This document shows positions 27,260 to 37,820 of a DNA stretch of 41,657 nt, piece after piece (within the stretch, counting starts at the first letter, position 1; every line of letters starts with the position of its first letter). The DNA is taken from contig JABURI010000092.1 of assembly GCA_014762755.1 (NCBI GenBank), forward strand, positions 1-41,657, given 5' to 3'. Made by a program: the position numbers and the translations under genes. The notes beneath the pieces were generated by a model. The model was given only the letters and a program-made list of their open reading frames with translations. It made no database searches and was not told the DNA's origin. This stretch comes from Marinobacter sp. Its GTDB lineage: Bacteria; Pseudomonadota; Gammaproteobacteria; Pseudomonadales; Oleiphilaceae.

Positions 27260-29503
27260 TCACTTCACGGATGCACGGGCATCCTCGAGGATCTTGTTAA
27301 GGGTCTTGCTCGGCTGCATGACCTCGCAGACCTTCTCCATCGGCGGGTGGTAGTAGCCACCGATATCGGCCGGATGACCCTGAACCACGGTCATCTCCTC
27401 CAGGATCTTGTCCTTGTTCTCTTCCAGCTGTGCGGACAGCCTGGTGAAGAACTCCTTCAGATCCTTGTCCTCATCCTGCTTGGCCAGCTCTTCCGCCCAG
27501 TAACGGGCCAGGTGGAAGTGGGAACCACGGTTGTCCAGCTCGCCAGTCACACGGGACGGGGACTGGTTGTTCTCCAGCAGGCGCTCGGTGGCCTTGTCCA
27601 GGGTCTGACCCAGCAGACGGGCACGCTCGTTGTGCTGCTTCTCGCCCAGTTCGTCCAGGGACACAGCCGTAGCCAGGAACTCACCCAGGGAATCCCAGCG
27701 CAGGTGGTTTTCCTGGATCAGCTGCTGTACGTGCTTCGGCGCGGAACCACCGGCACCGGTCTCGTACAGGCCACCGCCGTTGAGCAGCGGCACGATGGAC
27801 AGCATCTTGGCGCTGGTACCCAGCTCCAGGATCGGGAACAGGTCGGTCAGGTAGTCACGCAGGACGTTACCGGTCACGGAGATGGTATCCAGACCGCGGA
27901 TCAGGCGCTCCATGGTCCAGCGGATGGCGCGGACCGGAGACATGATGCGAATGTCCAGGCCTTCGGTATCGTGATCCTTCAGGTAGGTCTCGACCTTCTT
28001 GATCAGCTGGGCGTCGTGGGCGCGCTCATCGTCCAGCCAGAATACCGCCGGCATGCCGGTGGCACGGGCACGACTGACCGCCAGCTTGACCCAGTCACGG
28101 ATCGGCAGGTCCTTGGTCTGGCAGGCGCGCCAGATGTCACCCTGCTCGACGTTGTGCTCGGTCAGCACGGTGCCATCTTCCGCCACGATGCGAACAATGC
28201 CGTCTTCCTTGATCTCGAAGGTCTTGTCGTGGGAGCCGTACTCTTCGGCTTTCTGGGCCATCAGACCGACGTTGGGCACGGTACCCATGGTGGTGGGATC
28301 GAAAGCACCGTGGGTCTTACAGAAGTTGATCACTTCCTGGTAGATGGTGGCGTAGGTGGACTCCGGCATCACCGCCTTGGTGTCCTTCAGCTTGCCGTCA
28401 CGGGCCCACATTTTACCGGAGTTACGGATCATCGCCGGCATGGAGGCATCGACAATCACGTCGCTCGGTACGTGCAGGTTGGTGATACCTTTGACGGAAT
28501 CGACCATGGCGATTTCCGGACGGTGCTCGTAGCAGGCGTGCAGGTCTTCCTGGATCTGTTCCTGCTTGGACTCCGGCAGCTGCTTGATCTTCTCGATCAC
28601 CGAAGACAGGCCGTTGTTGGGGTTAACACCAATTTCCTGGAACAGTTCGCCGTACTTGTCGAACAGCTCCTTGTAGAAAACCTTCACCGCGTGACCGAAC
28701 ACGATCGGGTGGGAGATTTTCATCATGGTGGCTTTCACGTGCAGGGAGAACATGACGCCGGTCTTCTCGCAGTCTTCGATGGCATCTTCGAAGAACTTCA
28801 CCAGGGCCTTCTTGCTCATGAACATGCCGTCGAGCACTTCGCCTTCCTGCAGCGGAAGGTCGGACTTCAGGACGGTCTGCTCGCCTTTCTTGTTCTCGAA
28901 CACGATGCGGGCGTTGGTGGCCTTGTCCAGGGTCACGGACTGCTCGCTGGAGTAGAAATCGCCACCGCGCATGTGCGCAACGTGGGTGCGGGAGGCGGGG
29001 CTCCACTCACCCATGGAGTGCGGGTGCTTGCGGGCGAAGGCCTTGACCGCGGTCGGGGCACGACGGTCAGAGTTACCCTCGCGCAGCACCGGGTTGACGG
29101 CACTGCCCAGAACCTTGGCGTAGCGGGACTGGATTTCCTTCTCTTCGTCGGTTTTCGGGTGCTCGAGGTACTCAGGCACCTTGTAGCCCTGCTCGTTCAG
29201 TTCCCGGATGGCTGCCCGAAGCTGGGGAATGGACGCAGAGATGTTCGGCAGTTTGATGATGTTGGCGTCCGGATCCTTGGTGTACTCACCCAATTCAGCC
29301 AGGGCATCCGGAACCCGCTGGTCTTCCTCGAGGTAGTCGGGGAACGCTGCCAGGATACGCGCCGCGAGAGAGATATCACTGGTTTCGAAGTCGATACCAG
29401 CCGGCTTGGCGAAGGTTTCCAGGATAGGAAGCAGTGACCGTGTCGCGAGGGCGGGAGCCTCGTCGGTCAGTGTGTAGACAATCTTGGCTTTGGATGATGT
29501 CAT
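27260..29503 (-). CDS. icd: NADP-dependent isocitrate dehydrogenase, monomeric type
   Basis: About 747 aa, monomeric IDH signatures ([54 protein letters not shown]). Confidence 0.97.
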   Translation of the reverse strand: MTSSKAKIVYTLTDEAPALATRSLLPILETFAKPAGIDFETSDISLAARILAAFPDYLEEDQRVPDALAELGEYTKDPDANIIKLPNISASIPQLRAAIRELNEQGYKVPEYLEHPKTDEEKEIQSRYAKVLGSAVNPVLREGNSDRRAPTAVKAFARKHPHSMGEWSPASRTHVAHMRGGDFYSSEQSVTLDKATNARIVFENKKGEQTVLKSDLPLQEGEVLDGMFMSKKALVKFFEDAIEDCEKTGVMFSLHVKATMMKISHPIVFGHAVKVFYKELFDKYGELFQEIGVNPNNGLSSVIEKIKQLPESKQEQIQEDLHACYEHRPEIAMVDSVKGITNLHVPSDVIVDASMPAMIRNSGKMWARDGKLKDTKAVMPESTYATIYQEVINFCKTHGAFDPTTMGTVPNVGLMAQKAEEYGSHDKTFEIKEDGIVRIVAEDGTVLTEHNVEQGDIWRACQTKDLPIRDWVKLAVSRARATGMPAVFWLDDERAHDAQLIKKVETYLKDHDTEGLDIRIMSPVRAIRWTMERLIRGLDTISVTGNVLRDYLTDLFPILELGTSAKMLSIVPLLNGGGLYETGAGGSAPKHVQQLIQENHLRWDSLGEFLATAVSLDELGEKQHNERARLLGQTLDKATERLLENNQSPSRVTGELDNRGSHFHLARYWAEELAKQDEDKDLKEFFTRLSAQLEENKDKILEEMTVVQGHPADIGGYYHPPMEKVCEVMQPSKTLNKILEDARASVK

Positions 29504-29609
29504 TTTCGTCCTCAGGCTATTGGGTGGGTTCAGGACGGTCATTGCAGGGTCAGGCGTCTTTTGGACGTCCGGCCTGTGCCATGACTGATTTAGGAACTTT
29601 TGATAGACC

Positions 29610-29654
29610 TACTAAGATACCATTTTTTCGTAATTTTTGGTTACGATCTTAGTA
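29610..29654. promoter_or_regulatory. TACTAAGAT-N27-ATCTTAGTA inverted repeat in the AT-rich idh upstream region
   Basis: Perfect 9-bp arms in an AT-rich island upstream of idh. Confidence 0.45.
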
Positions 29655-29756
29655 TTAGAACGGACTAAAAATGCCGGATCTTCGGTTACAGGACGATGAA
29701 ATGGCGGGAATTTACGAAATTTTCTAACATTATGAGTTTTATAACTTTGGAGTGAC

Positions 29757-29865
29757 GCGGCGTGGGAAGGGGCGCCCGAAACCCGCTCCTTCGGCACGTC
29801 CCTGTGACGCTTGAGCTCCGCCATCCATGGCTCCGCACAGTTTCGGGCGCCCCTTCCCACACCGC
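29757..29865. repeat. 109-bp element with 26-bp terminal inverted repeats (GCGGcGTGGGAAGGGGCGCCCGAAAC)
   Basis: 25/26 bp inverted arms at 29757-29782 and 29840-29865; internal GCCATCCATGGC. Confidence 0.8.
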
Positions 29866-29955
29866 TTGGCAGACTGCACAGTTAACACCAAAGCGCCCCA
29901 AAAACCCCTTTTCTGAACGCCAGTTTGTCAACAATCCACCGGCTATCCAGTCAGA

Positions 29956-31947
29956 TTATTCCGCCGGCAGCAGGTTCGCCTCAGCCAGTCGCTCCCGGAT
30001 CTGGTCCAGGGCTTCCGGGTTGCCCAGGGCATCCCGGTTGTCCGCTTTTTTCGAGCCGTTGATCAGCCGGGCCACCGCCAGCTCCACCTTCTTGCCGCTA
30101 CGGGTGTAGGGGATGTCCGGCACCTGGACGATGTGTTTGGGCACGTGCCGGGGGCTGGCGCCTTCGCGGATTCGGGTTTTGAGCTGTTTTTGCAGGTCGT
30201 CGGTGACGTCCTGGCCGTCGGCGGGGACGACCAGCAGGACGACTTCCACGTCACCTTCGATCTGGCGGCCGACCACGAGGCTGTCTTTGACCTCGGGGAT
30301 GGTTTCCACCTGGCGATAGATTTCGGCGGTGCCGATGCGGACGCCGCCGGGGTTGAGGGTGGCGTCGGAGCGGCCGTAGATGATGGCGCCGCCGTGTTCG
30401 GTGAACTCGATGAAGTCGCCGTGGGCCCAGACCCCGGGGAAGGTGTTGAAGTAGGCGTCTTGGTAGCGCTCGCCGTTCGGGTCATCCCAGAAACACACCG
30501 GCATGGAGGGCATCGGCTGGCGACAGACCAGTTCGCCGCGGCCGTCGCTGACCGGTTGGCCGTCGTCGCCGTAGGCAACGGCGTCCACACCGAGGAAGCG
30601 GCACTGGATTTCGCCCCGGCGTACCGGCAGCAACGGGGTGGCGCCAACGAAGCAGCCGCAGATGTCGGTACCGCCGGCGATGGAGCCAAGCAGGACGTTC
30701 GGGGCGCCGTCGGTGTAGACCCAGTCGTAGTCTTCCGGCAGCAGCGGTGAACCGGTGGAAAACACCACGCGCAGGTGGCTCTGGTCCAGGGTTCTGGCCG
30801 GCTGCAGTTCGGCTTTGCGGCAGCCCGCGATGAAACGGGCGCTGGTGCCGTAGTGGGTGACCCGCTCTTTGGCTACGGTTTCCCAGAGGAAGTTGAGGTT
30901 CGGGTAACCGGGGGAGCCATCGACGGTGATGACGGCGGCACCGGTCAGCAGGGCCGAAGCCTGCCAGTTCCACATCATCCAGCCACAGGTGGTGAAGTAC
31001 AGGAAGCGGTCTTCCGGGCCGACGTCACCGTGCAGCATCAGTTCCTTGGCATGATTAACCAGCAGACCGCCGGCACCGTGAACGATGCACTTGGGCTTGC
31101 CGGTGGTGCCGGAGGAGTAAAGGATGTAGACCGGATGACTGAACGGCAGCGGAGTGAAGCTCGGCGCCTGGCCGGCACCGGCTGCCAGGGCGTCATCCCA
31201 GGTGGTGACGAGGGGGCCGGGGATGGGGGCCTGGTCCGGCAGCTGCTGGACACTGACCACACACCGGAGGGAAGACAGGCCGTCGATCAGTCCGGCAAAG
31301 TCCAGCTGGCGGGCGAAGACCTTGCCGCCATATCCGTAACCGTTCACCACGATCAGCGCCGCCGGTTCAATCTGGCCGAAACGGTCGAGGATGGCACCAA
31401 TGCCGAAGTCCGGTGATGCCGAGCTCCAGATCGCACCCATGCTGGTTGTGGCGAGCATGCCCACCAGGGCTTCGTAGCCGTTGGTAACCACCCCGGCTAC
31501 CCGGTCGCCCTGACCGATGCCCTTGCTGCGCAGGAAGGCTTCGAGAGCGCCGGCGTCGGCTTTCAGTTCGGCGTAGGTCTTGCGCAGTACCGGGCGGGTT
31601 TCGCAGTAAGCCACCACGGCCTCGTGGCCGGCATGGTCACCGTCCGCCAGCCGCAGCAGGTTGGCGGCAAAGTTCAGCTTCATGCCCGGGAACCACTCGG
31701 CGCCGGGCATTTCCCGCTTGCCCAGCACCTTGTCCGCGGGGGTGTCGCAGACCAGGCCACAGTAGTCCCAGACCTTCTGCCAGAAGGTGTCGAGCTCGGT
31801 GATCGACCACTGGTGCAGGGCATGGTAGTCGGCAAACGGACCGAAGCCCTGCTGTTCCAGCCAGGCCTTGAATCGGCCCATGCGGGAGTGTGTCAGGGTG
31901 TCTTCCGTGGGAGACCAGACTACCGGTGATTGTTCTTGATTGCTCAT
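29956..31947 (-). CDS. Acetoacetyl-CoA synthetase
   Basis: Acyl-AMP ligase motifs [55 protein letters not shown]. Confidence 0.95.
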   Translation of the reverse strand: MSNQEQSPVVWSPTEDTLTHSRMGRFKAWLEQQGFGPFADYHALHQWSITELDTFWQKVWDYCGLVCDTPADKVLGKREMPGAEWFPGMKLNFAANLLRLADGDHAGHEAVVAYCETRPVLRKTYAELKADAGALEAFLRSKGIGQGDRVAGVVTNGYEALVGMLATTSMGAIWSSASPDFGIGAILDRFGQIEPAALIVVNGYGYGGKVFARQLDFAGLIDGLSSLRCVVSVQQLPDQAPIPGPLVTTWDDALAAGAGQAPSFTPLPFSHPVYILYSSGTTGKPKCIVHGAGGLLVNHAKELMLHGDVGPEDRFLYFTTCGWMMWNWQASALLTGAAVITVDGSPGYPNLNFLWETVAKERVTHYGTSARFIAGCRKAELQPARTLDQSHLRVVFSTGSPLLPEDYDWVYTDGAPNVLLGSIAGGTDICGCFVGATPLLPVRRGEIQCRFLGVDAVAYGDDGQPVSDGRGELVCRQPMPSMPVCFWDDPNGERYQDAYFNTFPGVWAHGDFIEFTEHGGAIIYGRSDATLNPGGVRIGTAEIYRQVETIPEVKDSLVVGRQIEGDVEVVLLVVPADGQDVTDDLQKQLKTRIREGASPRHVPKHIVQVPDIPYTRSGKKVELAVARLINGSKKADNRDALGNPEALDQIRERLAEANLLPAE

Positions 31948-31963
31948 CCGTCTCTCCTGAGTG

Positions 31964-32743
31964 TTACTGCATATGCCAGCCGTGACTGACCACGATGGAC
32001 TGGCCGGTCAGTGCAGCGGACGGGAAGGCGGCCAGGTGAACGGCCAGCTCCGCCACGTCTTCCAGGGTGGTGAATTCCCCGTCCACAGTGTTCTTCAACA
32101 TGACTTTGCTGATCACTTCCTGTTCGGAAATGCCCAGCTCTTTGGCCTGTTCCGGAATCTGTTTGTCCACCAGGGGCGTGCGCACGAATCCGGGGCAGAT
32201 GATGTTGCTACGCACCCCGTGCTCGGCACCCTCCTTCGCCACCGCCCGGCAAAGCCCCAGCATGCCGTGCTTGGCCGCCACATAGGGCGCCTTCAAAGGG
32301 GAGGCTTCCAGCGAGTGCACCGAGCCCATGTACAGCATGGTGCCACCGCCGCTTTCATACATGTGCTTCAGTGCCGCGCGGGTCACCAGGAATGCGCCAT
32401 CGAGATGCACATTCATGACCTTACTCCAGTCGGAATAAGCAAGCTTGTGCACCGGGTCGATGTGCTGGATACCGGCGTTCGCAATAGCGATATCCAGACC
32501 ACCCCACTGTTTAACCACATTATTGACGTTTACGTCAACTGCATCCTCATCGGTGACATCCATTTCAAGCGCGATGGCCGTGCCTCCGGCCTGCTCAATG
32601 GCAGTCACCGTTTCCTGCGCAGTCTCCAGTGTCAGGTCTGCCACGGCGACTTTGGCACCTTCTCGACCATAAGCTTCGGCGATGGCCCGGCCAATACCCC
32701 GGCCGGCCCCGGTAATCAGGGCAATCCGATTTTCCAGACGCAT
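31964..32743 (-). CDS. 3-hydroxybutyrate dehydrogenase (SDR)
   Basis: [44 protein letters not shown]-terminus. Confidence 0.93.
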   Translation of the reverse strand: MRLENRIALITGAGRGIGRAIAEAYGREGAKVAVADLTLETAQETVTAIEQAGGTAIALEMDVTDEDAVDVNVNNVVKQWGGLDIAIANAGIQHIDPVHKLAYSDWSKVMNVHLDGAFLVTRAALKHMYESGGGTMLYMGSVHSLEASPLKAPYVAAKHGMLGLCRAVAKEGAEHGVRSNIICPGFVRTPLVDKQIPEQAKELGISEQEVISKVMLKNTVDGEFTTLEDVAELAVHLAAFPSAALTGQSIVVSHGWHMQ

Positions 32744-32756
32744 TGTTGTTTTCTCC

Positions 32757-34121
32757 TTAATCGTAAGCCACGCTCGGCAGCCAGGTTGCAATCTCCGGTA
32801 CCAGGAAGACGATCGCCAGTGCTGCCAACTGAATGATGATGAACGGCACCACGCCCCGGTATATATCCGTCACCTTTATTTCCGGCGGCGCCACCCCTTT
32901 AATGTAGAACAGTGCGAAGCCAACCGGCGGCGTCAGGAACGAAGTCTGCAGGCACATGGCGAACAGGATAGTGAACCACACCAGATCAAAACCGAGCTGC
33001 TGCACTACCGGAGCCACCAGGGGCAGGATGATCAGGGTGATCTCGACCCAGTCCAGGAAGAAGCCCAGCAGGAAGACACCGAACAGGATGGCGAGAACCA
33101 CACCGTAAGGCCCGAAAGGCAGCCCAAGCAGGGCGTCTTCAATTACCCGGTCGCCGCCCAGACCGCGCAGAACAACAGAGAACGCCGTTGCACCCAGGAA
33201 GATGGCAAAGATGAACGCAGCCGTTCGGGTGGTCTGCTGCATGGAGGAGTTGAGCACGTTCAGGTTCAGGCGACCTGACATCAGGGCCAACAGCAGAGCG
33301 CCCAGTGCGCCCACACCGGATGCCTCCGTTGGCGTTGCAATACCTGCAAAGATCGACCCCAACACGCCCAGAATCAGCGCGGCGGTCGGCACAACGGCCT
33401 TGGCCACGTCCCAGACAACACTCCAGCTCACTTTTTCAGTGCCCGCCGGCACCGGTGCAATGTTCGGTTGCAGCATGGGACGGATGATGGCGTAGGCAAC
33501 GTACATGGCGCCCAGCATCAGGCCGGGAAAGAATGCGCCCATGAACAGATCACCGACGGATGCCTCGGGAACCGCCAGGCGGTCAGCCATCAGCACCAGC
33601 ATGATGGAAGGAGGAATCAGAATACCCAGGGTCCCGGTGGCACAGGCCGTACCAACGGCAAATCCCTTGTCGTACTTGTTCTCCATCATTACAGGCAGGG
33701 ACAGCATGCCCAGCAACACCACAGAGGCACCAATGATGCCAGTAGTCGCAGCCAGCAGTACGCCAATGACAATCACGGTTACTGCGTAGCCGCCGCGAAC
33801 GGCGCCAAATAGCTTGACCATGCTGTTCATCAGACGCTCAGCCACACCGGACTGGTCCAGCATGATGCCCATGAAAATAAACATGGGCAGGGCCACAAGG
33901 GTCTCGCTACTTACCACCTTCCATATTCGTTCGGGAACAAGCCCCATCGAAGACGGATAATCAAACCAGAGATTGGCACCGAAATTCTCAACAGCAACAA
34001 CACCGACAACGGTCCAGATAACCGCGGTGCCACCCAGCACCCACGCCACCGGATAGCCGGTCATCAACAGCGCCCCGAAGGTGAGGAACATGCCGATTAC
34101 GAAAAGGGTTTCAAGCTCCAT
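32757..34121 (-). CDS. TRAP transporter large permease (DctM)
   Basis: Multi-[53 protein letters not shown]. Confidence 0.95.
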   Translation of the reverse strand: MELETLFVIGMFLTFGALLMTGYPVAWVLGGTAVIWTVVGVVAVENFGANLWFDYPSSMGLVPERIWKVVSSETLVALPMFIFMGIMLDQSGVAERLMNSMVKLFGAVRGGYAVTVIVIGVLLAATTGIIGASVVLLGMLSLPVMMENKYDKGFAVGTACATGTLGILIPPSIMLVLMADRLAVPEASVGDLFMGAFFPGLMLGAMYVAYAIIRPMLQPNIAPVPAGTEKVSWSVVWDVAKAVVPTAALILGVLGSIFAGIATPTEASGVGALGALLLALMSGRLNLNVLNSSMQQTTRTAAFIFAIFLGATAFSVVLRGLGGDRVIEDALLGLPFGPYGVVLAILFGVFLLGFFLDWVEITLIILPLVAPVVQQLGFDLVWFTILFAMCLQTSFLTPPVGFALFYIKGVAPPEIKVTDIYRGVVPFIIIQLAALAIVFLVPEIATWLPSVAYD

Positions 34122-34759
34122 CAGGACGCATCCTCTTTCTTGTTCTCACCGGACTCGACCCGGATTGGCTTCGGAAAGCCGAAAAGCAGGGCAGTGACTT
34201 TGAGCAGACGGGACAGGGCCGCGATAATAAGGAGCACAAAAGACAGTGCCAGAATGCCCTTGAGGATCCAGCGATACGGAAGCCCGGCCGGCGCCTGGCT
34301 GGTCTCGCCCTGTTCCCAGGAACTGATGGCGTAGGGGATCATTTCGTAGACTGCCAGTCCGAGAAACGGCAACAGCAGGAACACCAGACCGAACAGTTCA
34401 ATCCAGGCCTGGCCTTTGAGCGACAGGCGTTCATGGATCACATCCACCCTGACATGATCATCGGTTACCAGGGTATAGCCCAGTCCCAACAACCAGCCCG
34501 CACCAGCCAGATGCCACTGGACTTCCTCCAGAGTCACCGAACCCATACCAAAGGCATAACGACCCACCACTGCGTAGATGATCACACCGGTGACCACTAC
34601 CCAAAGCCAGGAAGCGCTCTTGCCTATTGCAGAAATCACAGCGTCCAAAGCCCGGCTGAGCCGGGTGGTCGGAAACTCCGTGTGATGATGAATAAATTGA
34701 CCGGCGTCCGACGCCGATGCATGGACATCGGGCGGTGAGCCTTTATCAGACACTGCCAT
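34121..34759 (-). CDS. TRAP transporter small permease (DctQ)
   Basis: 4-TM, EEVQWHLAGAGWLLGLGYTLVTDDHVRVDV. Confidence 0.95.
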   Translation of the reverse strand: MAVSDKGSPPDVHASASDAGQFIHHHTEFPTTRLSRALDAVISAIGKSASWLWVVVTGVIIYAVVGRYAFGMGSVTLEEVQWHLAGAGWLLGLGYTLVTDDHVRVDVIHERLSLKGQAWIELFGLVFLLLPFLGLAVYEMIPYAISSWEQGETSQAPAGLPYRWILKGILALSFVLLIIAALSRLLKVTALLFGFPKPIRVESGENKKEDAS

Positions 34760-34797
34760 ACATGAGTTCCTCGTTCAGAAAGCCTGTCGTGAAACAA

Positions 34798-34855
34798 GGA
34801 TGGCCCCGCAGGGCCATCCAGACTTGATCAGTGAACACCGGAACTGTTTCCGGTG
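34798..34855 (-). promoter_or_regulatory. Tandem hairpins in the dctP-dctQ intergenic region (attenuator/processing site)
   Basis: CACCGGAA-ACAG-TTCCGGTG and GGATGGCC-ctgcg-GGCCATCC + TTGTTT on the minus strand. Confidence 0.65.
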
Positions 34856-34875
34856 CCCAGGGTCAGACCCGAACC

Positions 34876-35928
34876 TCAGAGGTCCGCCGGAACATAGGCG
34901 CGGGTATCCCACACCTTGTAGGATTCCATGAACTCCTGCTGGCTTTCGTATACACGCTTGAAGTCGGCATCCTTGGACGCTTCTTCCTCAAGTACTTCCT
35001 GGGTGACTTCCTGCAGCTTCAGCAGAACCTCGCGGGGAATCTGGTCGGCCTGAACGCCCTTGTCCTGGAACTCGGCCAGAACCTTGCCGTTCTTGTACTC
35101 GCCTTCGGCCAGACCACGGGTGGTGGCCGCCGTGCAGGAAGCCTCAACCAACGCCTTCTGGGCTTCGGTGGCGCGATCCCACTCGTCCTGGTTGATCAGC
35201 ATGTACTGGGCGGTGAACTGCTGGTGCCAGCCCGGGAACAGGTTGTACTTGACGACCTGATTGAAGCCCAGGATCTGGTCAATGGCGGGCATGGAGAATT
35301 CGGTGGCATCAATGGTGCCTTTTTCCAGCGCCTGGTAAAGCTCGCCGCCGGGCATCATGGTGACAGACGCACCCAGTTTTTCGAGGACCTTGCCACCCAG
35401 GCCAGCAAAACGGATCTTCAGGCCTTCGTAGTCTTCCAGTGTTTCGATAGGCTCGGCGTACCAACCTGCCGTTTCTGGTCCGATGATGCCGCACAGCTGT
35501 GCGTGCACATTGAAGCCCTTGTTGGCATAGGTTTCCTGAAGCAATTCATGACCACCACCGAAGTAATACCAGCCAATGTAGGCCGGTGGCTTCATGCCAA
35601 ACGGCACGGCGGCAAACAATGGAATCGCCGGCACCTTGCCCTGGTCGTAGCCGATCCAGGTATAACCAGCGGATACCTTGCCGTCCGAGACAGACTGCAG
35701 GATATCGAACGGCGGAACCAGCTTGCCGGGCTCATAGACACGGACCTGGATGCTGCCATTGGAAGCGGTGGTGAGATTATCTGCGACCCAGGCTGCGGGG
35801 GAGCCGAGGCCCGGAAGGTTGGTAGCGAAGGCTACGGGCATTTTCCAGCGCAGATCGTCGGCAAACGCGGAGCCCGTGGTAAGAGCGATCGCACCGGCCA
35901 CACCAGTGAGAGCCTTGAAAAGTTTCAT
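34876..35928 (-). CDS. TRAP transporter substrate-binding protein (DctP)
   Basis: Signal peptide; ...EALEDYEGLKIRFAGLGGKVLEKLGASVTMMPGGELYQALEKGTIDATEF. Confidence 0.95.
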   Translation of the reverse strand: MKLFKALTGVAGAIALTTGSAFADDLRWKMPVAFATNLPGLGSPAAWVADNLTTASNGSIQVRVYEPGKLVPPFDILQSVSDGKVSAGYTWIGYDQGKVPAIPLFAAVPFGMKPPAYIGWYYFGGGHELLQETYANKGFNVHAQLCGIIGPETAGWYAEPIETLEDYEGLKIRFAGLGGKVLEKLGASVTMMPGGELYQALEKGTIDATEFSMPAIDQILGFNQVVKYNLFPGWHQQFTAQYMLINQDEWDRATEAQKALVEASCTAATTRGLAEGEYKNGKVLAEFQDKGVQADQIPREVLLKLQEVTQEVLEEEASKDADFKRVYESQQEFMESYKVWDTRAYVPADL

Positions 35929-36104
35929 TGGCAAGTCTCCTTGCATTGTTGTTGTGTATGGCCCTGCGGAATACCGCTGTGGAGGGCCTGATCTGAGTAG
36001 GTCAGACAACGCAGGAACAGACAGACGAAGGTGAAAGTCCGGGTCCAACAATGGGGCGTCAGTCTTGTTGTCTGCGTTGTTCTGACGTCCTGCAGCCAAG
36101 GCAT

Positions 36105-36120
36105 AGCAGGGGCCGTGCCA
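36105..36120 (-). promoter_or_regulatory. Sigma54 promoter for TRAP-bdh-aacS operon: TGGCACGGCCCCTGCT
   Basis: GG/GC elements with exact -24/-12 spacing. Confidence 0.75.
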
Positions 36121-36184
36121 GATCAAAATAACCTTACCTTTTCAATTAGTTACGAGATACCATCGAAATCTGCAAGGAGAAAAT

Positions 36185-36202
36185 CGTCCGGCACACCGGA
36201 CA
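36185..36202. promoter_or_regulatory. Enhancer palindrome CGTCCGG-CACA-CCGGACA
   Basis: About 65 bp upstream of the sigma54 promoter. Confidence 0.7.
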
Positions 36203-36247
36203 TATTAAGACCGGGGTCGTAGGTATTTGTACGGAGACCAGGACAGT

Positions 36248-36265
36248 CGTCCGGAAATCAGGACA
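36248..36265. promoter_or_regulatory. Enhancer palindrome CGTCCGG-AAAT-CAGGACA
   Basis: Second site 63 bp further upstream; overlaps the end of the regulator gene. Confidence 0.6.
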
Positions 36266-37703
36266 TTTTGGCGAGCTTTTCGTAGAGTACCGAGCGGGAG
36301 ATGCCGAGCAGCTTGGCGGCACGGGTCCGGTTGCCACGGGCCGCCACAAGGGCCTCCTCGATGGCCTGGGCCTCGGCTTCCGCCATGGTCTGTCCCAGGG
36401 GCCGGACCGGACGCGGGGTCAGGGCCGACAACGAGCGGGTTCCGTTGCGGGGGAGCACCTTGAAGATGGCATCAGCGTCCAGCTGGCCGCCCTCCTCGCC
36501 CATGGTCAGGGCCCGCTCCAGCACGTTGCGCAATTCCCGGATGTTGCCGGGCCAGTCGTAACCGGCCAGCGCTGATACCCCGGCATCGGTGATCTCGCCC
36601 CGAACATCCAGGCCGTCACCGATATCCTCGAGCAACGCCTCACACAGCACGCCAAGATCGGCCAGACGGTCCCGCAGCGGCGGGATGGGAATTTCCAGCA
36701 CGTTGAGGCGGTAATACAGGTCCGATCGGAAACTGCCCTCGGCAATCATCTCTTCCAGATTACGGCTGGTGGCGGCAATCACCCGCACATCCACGGGCAC
36801 GACCTTGTTGGAACCCAGGGGCTCGATTTCTCCCTCCTGCAGGGCCCGCAGCAGCTTGGCCTGCAGTGGCAGGGGCATATCGCCCACCTCGTCCAGGAAC
36901 AGGGTGCCGCCATTGGCCAGCTGGAACTTGCCTTCGCGGGTGCGCCGGTCCGCGCCGGTATAGGCGCCGGGAGCCACCCCGAAGAATTCCGCCTCCAAGA
37001 GGTTGTCGGGAATCGCCGCCACGTTGACACCCACGAAGGGCTTGTCGGTGCGCGCGGACACCGTATGGATAGCCTGCGCCAACACTTCCTTGCCGGTGCC
37101 GGTCTCACCGAGCAGCAACACCGGCATCTCCCGTCCGGCGGCCAGGCGGGCCCGCCGTTTCACTTCCAGCGCGGCGGGGCTGGCGCCAACAAAATCCCCC
37201 AGACTGTAGCGGGTGCCCCGGGCTTTCTTTGCCAGTGCCTTGCGCGCCGCGGCCAGATCCTGATGCAGCCGGCGGTACTTGCTGACCAGCGGGGTCAGGG
37301 GCTGCAGGTCATCGTAGAGGACAAAGGCCACGGCGCCGACCAGCTCACCGTCGTCGTCATAATACGGCATGCGGGTCACCACCAGTTGCTGCTGGTCATG
37401 CTCCATGATGTCCAGCAGCAACGGCTTTCCGGTCTCCACCACTTCCGGCATGCGGGTATGGGGGATCACGACCCGTACCGGTTTGCCTATGGCATCGGCA
37501 ACGTCGCCCAGTCCCAGCAACTGGGCGTAACTCTGATTGATCCAGGTTATCCGGGCCTCCCGGTCCACGGCGATGGCACCGGCACTGGCTTCCTCAAACA
37601 TGGGAAACAGCGCCTCGATCAGTTCGCAGGTCAACCCGCGCCGGCTCCGGTCGCCAAACAACTGTGTCATGGAGTGTGCACCACCGCTTTCAGGTTTGAT
37701 CAT
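36258..37703 (-). CDS. Sigma54-dependent enhancer-binding regulator (PAS-AAA+-Fis HTH)
   Basis: GETGTGKEVLAQAIH, GAYTGADRRTREGKFQLANGGTLFLDEVGD, C-terminal RTRAAKLLGISRSVLYEKL. Confidence 0.95.
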   Translation of the reverse strand: MIKPESGGAHSMTQLFGDRSRRGLTCELIEALFPMFEEASAGAIAVDREARITWINQSYAQLLGLGDVADAIGKPVRVVIPHTRMPEVVETGKPLLLDIMEHDQQQLVVTRMPYYDDDGELVGAVAFVLYDDLQPLTPLVSKYRRLHQDLAAARKALAKKARGTRYSLGDFVGASPAALEVKRRARLAAGREMPVLLLGETGTGKEVLAQAIHTVSARTDKPFVGVNVAAIPDNLLEAEFFGVAPGAYTGADRRTREGKFQLANGGTLFLDEVGDMPLPLQAKLLRALQEGEIEPLGSNKVVPVDVRVIAATSRNLEEMIAEGSFRSDLYYRLNVLEIPIPPLRDRLADLGVLCEALLEDIGDGLDVRGEITDAGVSALAGYDWPGNIRELRNVLERALTMGEEGGQLDADAIFKVLPRNGTRSLSALTPRPVRPLGQTMAEAEAQAIEEALVAARGNRTRAAKLLGISRSVLYEKLAKMS

Positions 37704-37719
37704 TACAACAGCACCCGGG

Positions 37720-37737
37720 TATCCGGAAAACCGGACA
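37720..37737. promoter_or_regulatory. Palindrome TATCCGG-AAAA-CCGGACA immediately upstream of the regulator start
   Basis: Same motif as the enhancer sites; 17 bp before the ATG. Confidence 0.6.
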
Positions 37738-37820
37738 CCTCGCCGAGAGTATATGACCACCCCCGAAAAGGGGCAAACGGGTGAAGCCCCGGCACAGGGC
37801 CGGGGCAAGGAATGGAGGCA

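Noticed and set aside
27236-29437. 733-aa plus-strand ORF
   Set aside because: Antisense to monomeric isocitrate dehydrogenase; no recognisable domain, compositional artefact.
36410-37310. GGGGTCAGG occurrences as further REP copies
   Set aside because: Inside the regulator coding sequence and without inverted partners.
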